NCBI GenBank assembly: GCA_028753945.1
Contig: JAPNXP010000006.1
Coordinates: 3,038,001 to 3,102,000 of the forward strand
Direction of reading: 5' to 3'
Length of the DNA stretch: 64,000 nucleotides
Source of the DNA: Hexactinellida sp. DTS-2022
Taxonomy: Eukaryota > Porifera > Hexactinellida
Within the stretch, counting starts at the first letter, position 1, and the number at the start of each line of letters is the position of its first letter. Below, one piece after another: positions 37,461-48,331 of the stretch. The notes under the pieces were generated by a model that saw nothing but the letters and a program-made list of their open reading frames with translations, ran no database searches and was not told the DNA's origin. The position numbers were made by a program, and so were the translations under genes.

Positions 37461-37614
37461 CAGTCGAAACTGGGTTTTTTTGCCCCCCTAAATGCATGGA
37501 AAAAGAGGCAAAAAAAAGTGATACGCAAAAAACCCGTATTTAACAATATACAGTTCTATGAGGTTATGAAGAAACAAGGAGAAGCAAGGAGGCAAAAAAA
37601 CCCGATTTCGACTG
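37461..37614. mobile_element. TA-flanked MITE, CAGTCGAAA family (copy 2)
   Basis: Ends CAGTCGAAACTGGGTTTTTT and CCCGATTTCGACTG, interior gaggcaaaaaaa. Related to 441-616 but with a different central part. Confidence 0.85.
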
Positions 37615-38836
37615 TACACCATAAGAATATTGATAATTAGCTCACCTGTCTAACAGGCCCCTTTGGGGCCTGGCCGGTGCCCCAGGTGTTTCTGGAAGTC
37701 TAAAAACATGCTCTCTCATGATAAAACCTCACAAATAAATTATAATCTAACCGAAAAGTATTTTTTCAAGTTATTCAATAGTAATATTCGGTTGAGCGAA
37801 TAATTATCATAATAACTTTTAGATTGCCGAAGAGATTGCCGTTAGATTTCTGAACAAATGATTTGTTTTAATTAATACTACATAGTAGGTTGTCAATATT
37901 TGCCCTATGGTTTTTCTTTTTTCATATTTTTTTTTGAGGTGGGAATTCTTTAAGAATAATTTATAATTTTATTTATATTTAAGTCAAGCATTTTTCATGA
38001 CAGGGATTGCACTGAGAGTTCTTCAATAAAGAAGATCCCTTTAATAGATGAACTCTATTTAGCTATAAGCAGGTTGGAATAATCTATAACACATTGAGAT
38101 AATCAAGTTTAAATTAGTTGCCCCGAAAAAATTGTATCTGGATAAAAATGGCAGGCCATTGTGGCCAACCCCAGAAATATTGCATATCAGAACAACACTA
38201 ACACGAGGAATATACAATAAACTAAAATATACGATCTGTCGACTACTACTATTAGGTCAACCGAATATACTCAGTTCCCAATCAAATACCAAAAATTCCT
38301 GAGTACGACACGATTAATTCGAATTTCCGTCTAATATGAAACAAATTTTTGGACCCTTCAAAGGATTTTGAATAGAAATTATACCAATAAATACGAATTT
38401 GGGATAAGGCAAAGAAAAGTTTGACTGTCCATTAGTGTTTGCTTTAACAAGGTTTTACTATATGTATTAGCAAAATAGTTTTGGTCCAATCAAACAGAAC
38501 TATTCGGTTGCAACCTTGAAAAACAAAGATGTTTGTTCAGAAATAAATATAACTCACGTTGTATTTGTGGGAGTGATGGGGAAAGGGAGATATGGTGTAG
38601 GGGGCGTGGAATGACCCTAATAAATAAAGTAATAAAGTATCCTTTCTAAGGAACTCGCCATTTATCATTTCATTTCTTGCTTCAGTTGTACTATTCTAGA
38701 TTATTTCCATTACTAATTAATTACTCAAATTAGATTTTGGCAACTGTATTCTAAAACTTTGCAAACAAGATACATACGTATTTCAGTTCTGTGTGATAGT
38801 TATTACTAAATTCTCTAAATATAAAATTACCTGCGG
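37615..38836. other. Gene-free AT-rich stretch, 1.2 kb
   Basis: Only a small perfect hairpin (caggccccTTTggggcctg, ~37,653-37,671) stands out. No convincing frame on either strand. Confidence 0.55.
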
Positions 38837-38844
38837 GGTGTGAG

Positions 38845-39513
38845 CAGAGGCGTAGCTATAGGCGGTTCATTGAACCAGGACCCCCGATGTCTCGGGGGCC
38901 CCCAAAGGCATACCTGCCAACCTATTTGAGTCATATCACTGTACAGGGCTCCAATTTTCCCCTGTACATTGGCCAAAATCCCTGTACACCTCCCAAAAAT
39001 TTTTCTCAAAAAAAAATTTTTCTCGCTCGCTGCGCTCGCTCTTCTAGGGATTACTATACACTTACATATAAAAATAACATTAACACTTTGGAAAGGAAAA
39101 AGCATTGAATTATTACTGTACAGGGAATCCCTGTACGCTTGATTAAATATATAAACCAACTTGTGCCTTTATGTGGTCAATGCAGAATGATGGCAGAATA
39201 TACTATCATCACTAGACATTTTTAGGCATTATTTTACTCATAATTAGTAAATTAAAAATCCCTGTACGCCTGTACTAAACATCCAAAATGGTTCAAATCC
39301 CTGTACGGTTGGCAGGTATGCAAATGTTCCAAAATTCTCCATATGCTGATATACTTCAATCTACTTAGTCAAAATGCGGGAAATGCCATTTCTGAACCCA
39401 AATTTACCCAGATGCATGCCGCGAACAACCTTAAAATATACTACTCCAATGGGGCCAGGGGCCCCGGCACATACTTTTGAACCGGGGCCCACGAAACCCT
39501 AGCTAAGCCACTG
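38845..39513. mobile_element. hAT-like element (669 bp) with nested CATACCTGCCAAC element
   Basis: Ends CAGAGGCGTAGCTA and TAGCTAAGCCACTG; TSD GGTGTGAG/GGTGTGAA (7 of 8 match). Inside, 38,909-39,321 has inverted ends CATACCTGCCAACC and GGTTGGCAGGTATG and repeated ccctgtac motifs, with ctcgctcgctgcgctcgctc near 39,021. The same nested pair recurs, degraded, inside the hAT element at 30,970. Confidence 0.85.
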
Positions 39514-39544
39514 GGTGTGAAATGTCTGAATGAGATATACAAAA

Positions 39545-39812
39545 AAATCAAAATTACAGCTGCACCGACAGCATGTCCGTCCTTTGGAGCATGGGCGCCA
39601 ACTTTTGAGGCCGGACACCAAAAGTTGGGGGGTCCTAATTGGAAATTGTGGTGGTCCTAATGAGATCGGACCTCCCCAACCTTAAAGGTTGGGGGGGTCC
39701 GACCCCGAAAAAAAGGGAAGTTGGCGCCTATGCTTTGGAGGCACTATATTTTGGTCGTTGGTTGATTATAGTGCCTCCATAAGAAAATTCGATGAATTAA
39801 ATTACAGCCTCT
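39545..39812. mobile_element. Diverged H-family hairpin outside the satellite, split by a hAT MITE
   Basis: Left arm aatcaaaattacagctgcac, cgacagcatg; right part ggcactatattttgg, agtgcctcc. The right arm decays after 39,780. The element 39,590-39,732 splits the left arm. Confidence 0.75.
39590..39732. mobile_element. hAT MITE (143 bp), CATrGGCGCCAACTT ends
   Basis: Ends CATGGGCGCCAACTT and AAGTTGGCGCCTATG, exact 8-bp TSD CTTTGGAG (39,582-39,589, 39,733-39,740). The interior has two inverted ggtcc/ggacc-rich blocks (aaaagttggggggtcc, ggttgggggggtccgac). Confidence 0.92.
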
Positions 39813-40011
39813 GTTAGGAATTTTATAACGCACACTTAACAATTGATAAAAAGTCCTTTTATACTAATTGAATGCTACTCGATAATCCATACTGGGATAA
39901 CCCTCGAGTTTAATTGGTTGAAAGTTGTCACCTTCTGGGATGGAAATGTTATTTATCAATATCGTGACCCCAGGTACACATCTGTTAATAAACTTCTATG
40001 GAGGGGATACG

Positions 40012-40054
<43 letters not shown>

Positions 40055-40055
<1 letters not shown>

Positions 40056-40175
40056 TCCAAAATTGCGGCCTGTGCCGACGCATGTTCCTTTGGTGGCAGT
40101 ATACGTATTTTGTTGGTTGTTTATTGATAGTGCCTCCAAAGGAACATGCTGTAGGCACAGGCTGCAATTTTGGAT
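40055..40175. repeat. Hairpin H25
   Basis: Longer than its sisters because of TATACGTATTTTG in the left side of the loop. Left GCGGCCTGTG and right GTAGGCACAGG are uncompensated changes. Confidence 0.9.
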
Positions 40176-40438
40176 TTTTTTTCGCCAAGTCATAATCGCC
40201 TCAAAGTGTCAAGAACCATTTGTTAATTGGTCCGAGTCACAAGGAACGGTTGATTAATTTAAAGTTTGCTTCTATCATATACCATGTTGAATTAAATGCC
40301 ATTCATTCATTAGGTATTGATAATAAATTATATTATTAGTTATTTATTTTAGCAATGTTATCCATGGTTGGTTGAGTTGAGTCAACAAATTCCTTATATT
40401 ATATTATTTAATTTAATCAATTGTATAGCAGTGCCGTA

Positions 40439-40575
40439 GCCACCAATTAAAAGTGGTCAGGTTAGACCGGGCTAGATACAGTACCAACAGGGCCAAGGGT
40501 TCAGGTTAACCTGTCCAACCAACTAAAAGTGGTCAGGTTGAAACCTGACCAACCTGACCAGTGGCTACGGCCCTG
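40439..40575. mobile_element. GTCAGGTT MITE, copy 2, 5-bp TSD TATAG
   Basis: Ends CAGTGCCGTAGCCACC and GTGGCTACGGCCCTG. Sister S spacers read attgtatagtaatact unbroken, here attgTATAG[element]TATAGtaatact, so the 5-bp duplication is proven by an empty site. Confidence 0.93.
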
Positions 40576-41296
40576 TATAGTAATACTAAAATTAAATAGA
40601 AGCCAGCTGGAATTTATAAGTTAAATCAATATAATTATCGCAAGTTGAATCACTAGAGTAGGATTTAACAAGTTAAATCAATATAATTATTACAAGTTGA
40701 AACAATAGAATTAGATTTAACACTTTACTGAAATTGAAGTGTCAGTAAACAAAGAAATTTCAACCCCCATTTATGGCAGAAATTGACCCCTTTATTGAAA
40801 TATTTTTTCTCCCATCAGACGCAGAATTTCATGGCGAATCCAAATGTGAGATAAAATTTGGGGGTTTAGTAAAACATATTTTGAGTTATGGACCAGACAA
40901 ATTTTGAAAGGTGTTAAAGATGTGTCAAAAATTTGTTAATCAAAAATCGTAACCCCAGGTGCAAATTAGACGGTCCCATCGCACCTACATGCCAAGTTTC
41001 AGCCCATCAACTATAAAGCTCAGGCCAGGGCACCGTCTACGGAGAAAAAATAATAATAAAGGCAGTGATTCCAATACTGGGCCACTATACTATAGTATAG
41101 TCGGCACAGTAATAATAATAACTAACCGCAGTCATTTCAATACTGGGCCTAAATGATAAATGTGCCAACTAATTACTGTTACTGACCCTAAAATGACTGC
41201 TTGTTAGTTATTTATTTTTATAGGTACTCTATACTGGCCAGAGTTTGCATGTTTAAGGGTAAAAAATTCACAATACTATGCCAACGGGTTATAGAT

Positions 41297-41464
41297 TAGG
41301 GCCGTAGCCACCAAAATCAAAGTAGTCAGGTTAACTTGACCAACCTGACCGAGTGGTCAGGTTAATCTGGCCAACCTGACCGAGTGGTGCCATATTGGGA
41401 TAATTCAGCAACCAAAAGTGGTCAGGTTGAAACCTGACCAACCTGACCAGTGGCTACGGCCCTG
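41297..41464. mobile_element. GTCAGGTT MITE, copy 3, 5-bp TSD TAGAT
   Basis: Starts TAGGGCCGTAGCCACC (first base changed), ends GTGGCTACGGCCCTG, with TAGAT on both sides (41,292-41,296, 41,465-41,469). Longer than copies 1 and 2 through an extra GTGGTCAGGTTAAyyTG block. Confidence 0.9.
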
Positions 41465-41625
41465 TAGATGTGTACCTGGGTCACGAATAAATTAACGATT
41501 CATCATCAAGTTAGATTAGTTAGGATATAATGTGTTGATTCGTCATAGTCGAAAAAAGTATGCTCATTTCGAATTTCGCATTTCTAAATTTCTAATATGA
41601 TTATGTTCTATACAAAGAGCAAATA

Positions 41626-41885
41626 CCGTATTTCCCCGAATAAGCGCCCCGGCGCTTGTTGTTTTCGTGGGCCAAAATTATCGTGAAATATTTGTGAAAA
41701 ATCCAGAATATAATATTTAGGTCGGTTCTAATGGTTTCCACCAACAGTATACCTACCGAAGTTGCCAAAATCAATGGAATTCCATTACAGTGATCAACTA
41801 ATGTGTATAAATTTTATTATACCAATGTCATTTTTATTGACCCGGCGCTTATTCAAGCCCCCGGCGCTTATTCGGAGAAATACGG
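41626..41885. mobile_element. TA-flanked MITE, CCGTATTTCCCC family (copy 2)
   Basis: Ends CCGTATTTCCCCGAATAAGC and GCTTATTCGGAGAAATACGG between TA dinucleotides; GGCGCTT repeated near both ends. Confidence 0.9.
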
Positions 41886-42002
41886 TAAGTTGACAAAAAT
41901 AAAAATGAACCTAGAGGACTTGAGTCATCCGTTTCGAAACAAACAAACGAATTTAAGTGGAGAATAAACAACATTAATACTTACCGAATAAACATATCTG
42001 CT

Positions 42003-42330
42003 AATTGCGCCCCCCTCTGACTACCGAGGGGGACGCCAAAGGTCCTGGCGGCAATATCCAACATTACCGCCATTTCCGAAGGATTCCTGGAGCAATGGAG
42101 ATTCCGTAGTATCTCCATTTGCTCCGGTGTTGGTGTGGTGGCATGGAGGACTTCCTCCTACCCGCCGCCGCCGACGAAAGACATATCCTCCCTCCCGCCG
42201 GGGCCGTGGGACATTTCCTCTCTCCCGCTGCCTCCGCCCGACCGCCGGGAGACATCTCCCGCCCGCCCCTGGCGGAAATATCCTCGTCGTATAAAGAGGC
42301 CATTCTACAGACAATAAACAATTCAGTAGC
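42003..42330 (-). other. GC-rich possible coding relic
   Basis: A GC-rich island unlike the AT-rich surroundings. On the minus strand one frame reads EEVLHATTPTPEQMEIL, then RNLHCSRNPSEMAVMLDIAA and RTFGVPLGSQRG, ending at a stop near 42,000. Upstream in that frame a TAG is followed by a Gly/Arg-rich repeat (REEMSHGPGGREDMS). Another frame opens with MASLYDEDISARGGREM after a possible splice acceptor (tgtctgtag) at ~42,305. I do not recognise the product; a broken exon of a host or transposon gene is plausible. It abuts the fold-back element at ~42,331. Confidence 0.35.
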
Positions 42331-42487
42331 ATAAGGAGATACAATGGCAAATTTTCGACACCCGATAACCCCCAATTATTATTGCGTTTTTGAACAGTAC
42401 AAATTATTCTAAGAAGGCCGTAGAAATTCAGAATTTCTAAAATCGAAAAATTTGAATTAGATATCAATAGTTTAAATAGCTGTTGCA

Positions 42488-42640
42488 GTGTGGAAGCAAG
42501 TTTGGTGTGCGTGCACGCACACTGGTGTACCTGTAAGTAGACCAACTCGTTGGTATGCGTGCACGCACACCAGTGTACCTGCAAGTACACCAACTTATTG
42601 GTGTGCGTGCACGTACACCAGTGTACAAACAAGCTTACCA
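42488..42640. repeat. gtgcgtgcacgc minisatellite in the left arm
   Basis: About three ~50-bp repeats of ggtgtgcgtgcacgcacac plus tgtacctgcaagtacacc, rich in the TGCACG palindrome; mirrored at 45,415-45,560. The 221-residue minus-strand frame here is read-through of this repeat. Confidence 0.85.
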
Positions 42641-44457
42641 CTAAACAAATGTTGTGGTTACTTGACAATAAATGTTTTAATTTCACTTGATTTTAGAATC
42701 TTATATTGTAAATTTCTAATGATATTATTACCTACAAAGCTCTTTGATTACTTTAACAAGGTTACAAATTGTTTCTAGGGTGTACATTCAACAAATATGA
42801 CAAACGATTTATTCTGTTCATACGATATCTAAAAGATTATTATATGAATTATTTGAATTAGTAAGTTAAGGTATTAACTTAAAACTCTGATGTTGCAAAG
42901 CAAACTACCAAAACCGTTGGTTAGTTATTTGCCACAGATAATGCAGCGAAATAGAATTTAATCTGCATTTTTTGCTCCTTTTATATAACCAACAACAGAT
43001 ATTATTATAGAAATAATTTATATGAGAGTTGCAAATTTGAAATATATATTCATTGTTACTCGCGGAAAATTTACGGTGAAATTTAAACTTTAGCAATTTA
43101 TTTATTTAAACAAAGATGCAATTAGGTTGTTGATAACTACTTACACCGGCCGCGAAGCGACCGGTGGACTCATAATTTTTTTCCGTACTATAATATTTAA
43201 TACTTACCTCCAATAAATACATTTCCAAATCATTTTCTCCTTCTATTTCATCCCATTGCTCTTCGGGTATCGAATATTTTGGAAGATCAAACATCGGTTT
43301 TCTGTTATAAACAGCTTCATATGGAGACATTCTAATCGTAGTATGGTAAGCAGTATTATGACGAAATTTTATCCAACGTAAATATTTACCCAACACTGGT
43401 CCTTGTTATTATCATACATGGTCGAAAAAGAGCATCTTTCATATCCCTATTGACACGTTCCACAGCTCCCTGACATTCAGGATGCCTAGGCTTTCCATTA
43501 ATTATCTTGACCGTTGGAAATTTTTCTTTAAGTGTGGAAAATAACAAATTGTTACTGAATTCCCTGCCATTGTCAGAATGTAGGATACTTGGAGGACCCT
43601 GCTCACAAAAAATATCCAGAAGAGCATCGCAAACTTATTGTGCACATTTGCGTATGAGAGGCATTAGATTCACTTTTTTTGTGAAATGATCAATATAAAC
43701 CAATAAGAATGTATAGGGAGTTTTCCCATCAGGAGACATATTTTCAGCAAGATTCATCCCGCTTATGTCAATGAGGTCAACTTGACCTCTATTACCAAAA
43801 CTATTGGATATTATTGGCTTGTAGACAGGCAATTTCATTGATTTTCTAGATTTTTTTAGAATGCAAACATCACATCCTGCAACGAAGAGCCCACATACTT
43901 TCTCAGTTACGCCATGGTGCCTTTCTGAAATACGTTTGAATAGTTTTGTTCGACCTGGATGGTCATCCTCGTTTTTGTGAACCTGGGTTAAAATATCGAA
44001 CAATTCAATCGTTGCCGACACTCGTTTTGCTATAGTTTTATCAGTTTCTCTTAAGTAGAGAATATGTGTTTCCAGATAATTAACAATTTTGTAACGCGAT
44101 TGAACTCTCAGCCATTTTTCTTTAAGAGATTTAACTAATGGCATAGGAGAGAGTAGAAGTTCCCTTTTGCATTCTATTTCATCAGAAGAAAACAAACCAG
44201 TTTTTGTTGAAGTTGGAAGCAAATTAATGGATTCCAAGAACATCTCTCTTTGAGTATTGCTTGATGGATTCAACATGGACTTTGCAGAAATCATTATTTT
44301 GTTAATCAGTGTTGATGAACTTAGAGAAATGAAATTAAAAAATTTAGGAAATAAATCTGATGGGGCGCCGGCGACCCCCCGGAGCAACGGGTGCACAAGT
44401 AGAAATGATAAACCAAAACCGGGGGGACCACAACATTTGTTTAGTGGTAAGCTTGTT
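42628..44457. mobile_element. Nested Ginger-like DNA transposon, ~1.83 kb
   Basis: TIR AACAAGCTTACCACTAAACA at 42,628 and its complement ending 44,457 (about 30 bp matched). It sits in the left arm of the fold-back element and carries the integrase pseudogene on the minus strand. Near 43,141-43,170 there is a GC-rich hairpin (caccggccgcgaagcgaccg). Confidence 0.75.
43106..44390 (-). pseudogene. Ginger/KRBA2-like DDE integrase pseudogene
   Basis: Minus strand. The frame 44,396-43,635 has an H-H-C-C zinc-binding block (RHHGVTEKVCG, then GCDVC), the first catalytic Asp in GQVDLIDISG and LLVYIDHFTKKVNLMPL. It stops at a TAA codon, but the same frame continues below 43,635 with HSDNGREF (second Asp) and QGAVERVNRD (Glu), so the D-D-E triad is visible. 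After a frame change, 43,396-43,106 gives YHTTIRMSPYEAVYNRKP, the typical integrase C-terminal stretch. This layout matches KRAB-A-domain-2/SCAND3-like integrases derived from Ginger2 transposons. One nonsense codon and at least one frameshift disable it; the true N end is uncertain. Confidence 0.82.
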
Positions 44458-45566
44458 CACGGACTACTATATTACCGGACGCGACAAAGCCAAACCACAG
44501 TCAAAGATGCATAGGCTGAACATTGTATGACTGAAAATATGGTCAATTCTGTATTTTTAGTCACTAAATTTGGTATCTAACACAATCTATTGGCGCTGAA
44601 TTCAAAAATGGCAATTTCAAGGTTCAAAAACTCACTCCCCGCCAAAATTTTGGCAAAAAGGCGTGGTCACACCCAAATATGGTCAATTCCATATTTTTGT
44701 TCTATTACTTCATCATAACACTAAATTCGCAATATCCTCTTAACTAGGAACGATATTGATGAAAATATGATTAATAAATTGTTCAGCTAAATATATATAT
44801 TACTACGTGACGGTCGTGACCTTCGGTATACAAGGCCTGCATTGCTAGGCGAAAATTTGTGTACCATGGATTACTTAAAGTTCATTGAAAATTGGAGAAT
44901 TGATCCATATTCCAATAATTAGCAATGATAGAGCTGAAAAGTGTATTATAACTATATAGGAATATGGTATCCAGGTATACATAGCACCCTCCAGAATTGT
45001 GATATGTCATCATTTGATGACGTTATGGTAATTTTGGTTGCGAATTATCTTGTTTTTCTAGCATACTTTTAACATAGTCAAACGCGTTATAAATGTTCAA
45101 AATTGGAACATGGTTATACCCAGAAGTAGTTGAATAAAATATATCGAAATTATAAATGGAATGTTGACACATTCCTCGGTTGCCTTGACCATATTTGGGT
45201 GTGACCACGCCTTTTTGCCAAAATTAGGGCGGGGAGTGAGTTTTTGAACCTTGAAATTGCCATTTTTGAATTCAGCGCCCAAAGATTCTGTTAGATACCA
45301 AATTTAGTGACTAAAAATACAGAATTGACCATATTTTCAGTCATACAATGTTCAGCCTACGCATTTTTGACTGTGGTTTGGCTTTGTCGCGTCCGGGTAT
45401 CTAGTAGTCCGTGGCTTGTTTGTACACTGGTGTACGTGCACGCAAACCAATAAGTTGGTGTACTTGCAGGTACACTGGTGTGCGTGCACGCATACCAACG
45501 AGTTGGTCTACTTACAGGTACACCGGTGTACGTCACGCACACCAAACTTGCTTCCACACTGCAACA

Positions 45567-47309
45567 TAGCCTAATAGTGAATCCATACTATTCATTTTAA
45601 ATTCTAGCTATTTACTCTATTTGGCGCAAGTTCTATTATAGTGCAAGTTTAACTCGACTACATTAGTACAAGTACATATGCCACACAGAATTTGTGATTT
45701 CGATTTAATTTTTTTTTTCTATAGATTTTCAAATAATCACTCGATTTTATCAGAATTTTGGCATCATATAATTATTAAGTCTATAAATTTGTATTACAGT
45801 TGAAAATCGACACGGCTTATGTACATGAACAACTAATAAGGATCATTTTTGAGGGATAGTTTTTTCTCTACGAAATATACTTTTTGAGATACACATAAGA
45901 ATACAAAGGTCACTCTCAGGAAATCTTGCGGAATTTTTGTTTGACAAAATGACGGTGATAGTGACCTTTAGTGACGTCGAAAGGTCAAAATAGTTACAAA
46001 TTTCGAATTTCTTTTTCAGAATCGGAAACCTAGCATGTCAAAGTATATTTGGAAATCCTAAATTGGAAATATGGTATTTAGGTATATTTGTACAAATCTG
46101 CCATTGTATCTCGTAGCATAAGACTACTAAATGATAATTATCTATATTATTAAATCTCGATTGTTGTGTGTGTGTTTGTTTGTGTGTTTGTCCGGATTGT
46201 ATTAAAGTGATGGGGATAGAAACCGCATTTATATATGAGATCAAAATTAATCTTCAAATGTTATAATTGGTAAACAAATGTTAGAATAGGTAAACAAGTA
46301 TGCTGATTTCGAATTTCGCATTTACAAATTTATAATATCATAGCCTACTTTACATAAGGCCTAACAGTAAACTACGAGTTTGGTACCATGGATGCGGTCG
46401 AAGATGGGGAATTTTAGGTAACCACAATATTCAGTCATGATTTAATTATTTACAATAAACCATAATATTTGAATATGAGTTGCATTATATGATATCGAAC
46501 ATTAAATTTTCTTTCTTTGTTTCTTATACTAATTTTTCTAATCACTTTTCCCCATACCCACTCCCATACTAATTATTTAAGGAGATAGAATATCGCATTG
46601 ATGTATATTATTAAAAAATGCAAAATTCTTATTTATGCATTCCCAACTATACTCTGATACTCTATCTATCCAATTCCGAAAGAAAATTTCGATTCGGACA
46701 TTTTTTTACCTTTTTGACGTCCTTCAAGGTCAAAATCATCGTCCTATAGAAAAATATGGCCATACAATCCTGAATTATTGTCAATTAATGAAAAAGGATA
46801 AATTTTTCTTACACCACTCATAGCTATACTTTGACACGCTATCTATCCAAATCCAAAAGGAAAATTTGATTCGGACATTTTTTCTACCTTTTTAACGTCA
46901 CTAAAGGTCAAAATCACCGCCTTTTTGTACAAATACATTCCGTAAGAATTTCCCGGGAGTGACCTTGATTATGTAGGTGATATCTCAAAAGGTATAAGTC
47001 GTAGAGAAAAAACTAACCCTCAAAAATAGTCCTTATCAGTAGAGCTACCAGATCCGCCGCGTCGATTTTCAACTGTAATACAAAGTTATTGAGTTAATAA
47101 TTAATCAGAGCCAAATATTGGTAAAATTTGGGCAATTATTTTAAAATCTATAGAAAAAAATAATTAAATTGATTCTGACAAATGTACGTGGCGGATCTGA
47201 TGTAACTAATAGTAAAGAGTTAAATTAGCACTATTACAGAACTTGCGCCTAATAGAGTAAATTGCTAGCACTTACATTATCTAGTATGGATTCACTATTA
47301 GGCTAAACT
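45567..47309. mobile_element. Second fold-back element nested in the right arm
   Basis: Starts AGCCTAATAGTGAATCCATA at ~45,567 and ends in its complement at ~47,309. Arms of ~430 bp (45,567-~46,000 and ~46,870-47,309) share ttgaaaatcgac, gagggatagttttt and gcgcaagttct on opposite strands, with moderate divergence. Its centre holds a Helitron-like 5' piece and the tip fragment at ~46,570. It interrupts the fold-back element at a point where the left arm reads tgcaacagctatttaaac. Confidence 0.8.
46144..46350 (+). mobile_element. Helitron-like 5' end fragment
   Basis: Begins TCTATATTATTAAATCTCGA preceded by A, then a TG-rich run, gtattaaagtgatgggg and one copy of the aggtaaacaagtatgctga repeat. 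Matches the start of the element at 59,282; no 3' end seen. Confidence 0.55.
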
Positions 47310-48098
47310 TTGACTATGAATATCTAATTCAAATTTTTCGATTTTTGAAATTCTGAGTATCTACGTCCTTCTTAGAATAACTAGTACTGTTCAAAAATGC
47401 AATAATAATTGGGGGTCATCGGGTGTCGAAAATGCGATATTCTATCTCCTTAAGATTGCTTTTGTTATAGTATAATATTTACTATACATCAATCAGAATG
47501 CTGAATACATGCTCTGTCCCGGTTGTAAGAGTAACTATAATCCAGAAGATCGTATTCCTGTATTTAGAATGCCTCAAGAGCCGGATGAACTAGAGAGTCT
47601 TGGATTCGAGCTCTGCATAGGGAAGATGTAGATAATCTGAAAACTGTTTTGTATACGTGAAACATTTTAGAGAAGAGTATATTGAGTACACCCACAAAGT
47701 TCCTAACGGAGATGGGACATACCACGAGCTTCCACACAAAAATCCCAAATTAAAAGATTGGGCAGTACCAGTTTACTTACCAGGTTGTCCATCATACTAC
47801 TCTTCACAGTCTAATACAAAACGCAGACGTCTCTCCTTCGATTCGAAAGAAGATGAACTACTCCAGCAGCTGTAGCACTTAGCTTGACATCACAGACTGA
47901 AGGGAGGGAGAAGTATTTGATACACGGTTTTCAGGATTTGAAAGTGAAGTTAACTTTTATTTCTTTACCTAATTGGTCATTATGGTTTCCGAATGAGCAG
48001 AGTATAATTTTTCTGCGTCCTCACTTGCTGAATTCAAATATTTTGGTCCATGTTTACTTGATAGTTGAATCCGATTTGTCTGTAAAAGCATTTATAAC

Positions 48099-48295
48099 TG
48101 TTGTGAAGTGATTATTACCTCCCTAGTCGATTACTACCGAATAGGCACTATCATTAGAACTATACTATGTAAGATTAACCATATACTCTTTTAGTTTAGT
48201 CTTTATTGATTTACCTATTGTTCACTCTTAAAGTTGATATTTCATTATCCTCTACTTGTATATTCTCTACTGGTTATCCTAATTGGGACATAACA
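48099..48295 (+). repeat. 5' LTR (197 bp)
   Basis: TGTTGTGAAGTG to GGGACATAACA (TG...CA ends). Differs from the 3' LTR by a single t/c. The 4-bp TSD TAAC is at 48,095-48,098 and 51,960-51,963. The stretch TAAAGTTGATATTT at 48,229-48,242 is complementary to the primer site at 48,297. Confidence 0.95.
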
Positions 48296-48296
48296 C

Positions 48297-48310
48297 AAAT
48301 ATCAACTTTA
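48297..48310 (+). promoter_or_regulatory. Candidate self-primer binding site
   Basis: AAATATCAACTTTA begins 1 nt after the LTR and is the exact 14-nt reverse complement of TAAAGTTGATATTT inside the LTR. It does not begin with TGG as most tRNA-primed sites do. In Tf1/sushi-type elements the mRNA 5' end folds back on such a site to prime minus-strand DNA. Confidence 0.7.
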
Positions 48311-48331
48311 TCAAATCAGAACTAATCGTGA

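Larger units (their letters stand above)
39960..41110. repeat. Detached satellite fragment with hairpin H25
   Basis: Starts inside a beta leader (cgtgaccccaggtacacatctg), then (AAT)n, H25, an S spacer (invaded by the MITE at 40,439), an alpha leader and one P palindrome (41,076-41,110), where it stops. A partial P leader (gcagtcatttcaatactgggcc) follows at ~41,130. Confidence 0.9.
42331..47456. mobile_element. Fold-back element with ~530-bp split arms
   Basis: Left arm is 42,331-42,627 plus 44,458-~44,700; right arm is ~45,185-45,566 plus ~47,310-47,456. Evidence: the tip aaggagata and cgacacccgat, the block ttcagaatttctaaaatcga, the ggaagcaag plus GTGTACCTGCAAGTACACC minisatellite and the ggacgcgacaaagcc block all occur once on each strand in mirror order. 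Removing the two nested insertions leaves ~1.55 kb. The tip (ttaaggagatagaatatcgc) also occurs alone at ~46,570. No transposase of its own. Confidence 0.8.

Noticed and set aside
38827-39159. 110-residue minus-strand frame
   Set aside because: It crosses the left end of the hAT element at 38,845 and its nested insert, so it cannot be an old host gene.
42021-42686. 221-residue minus-strand frame with HTNKLVYLQVHWCACTHTN repeats
   Set aside because: It runs through the gtgcgtgcacgc minisatellite, the fold-back arm and the GC-rich island; the repeats explain its length.
46558-46600. A separate element beginning ttaaggagatagaatatcgc
   Set aside because: Only the ~20-bp tip is present and no partner end was found; treated as a fragment of the outer fold-back family.
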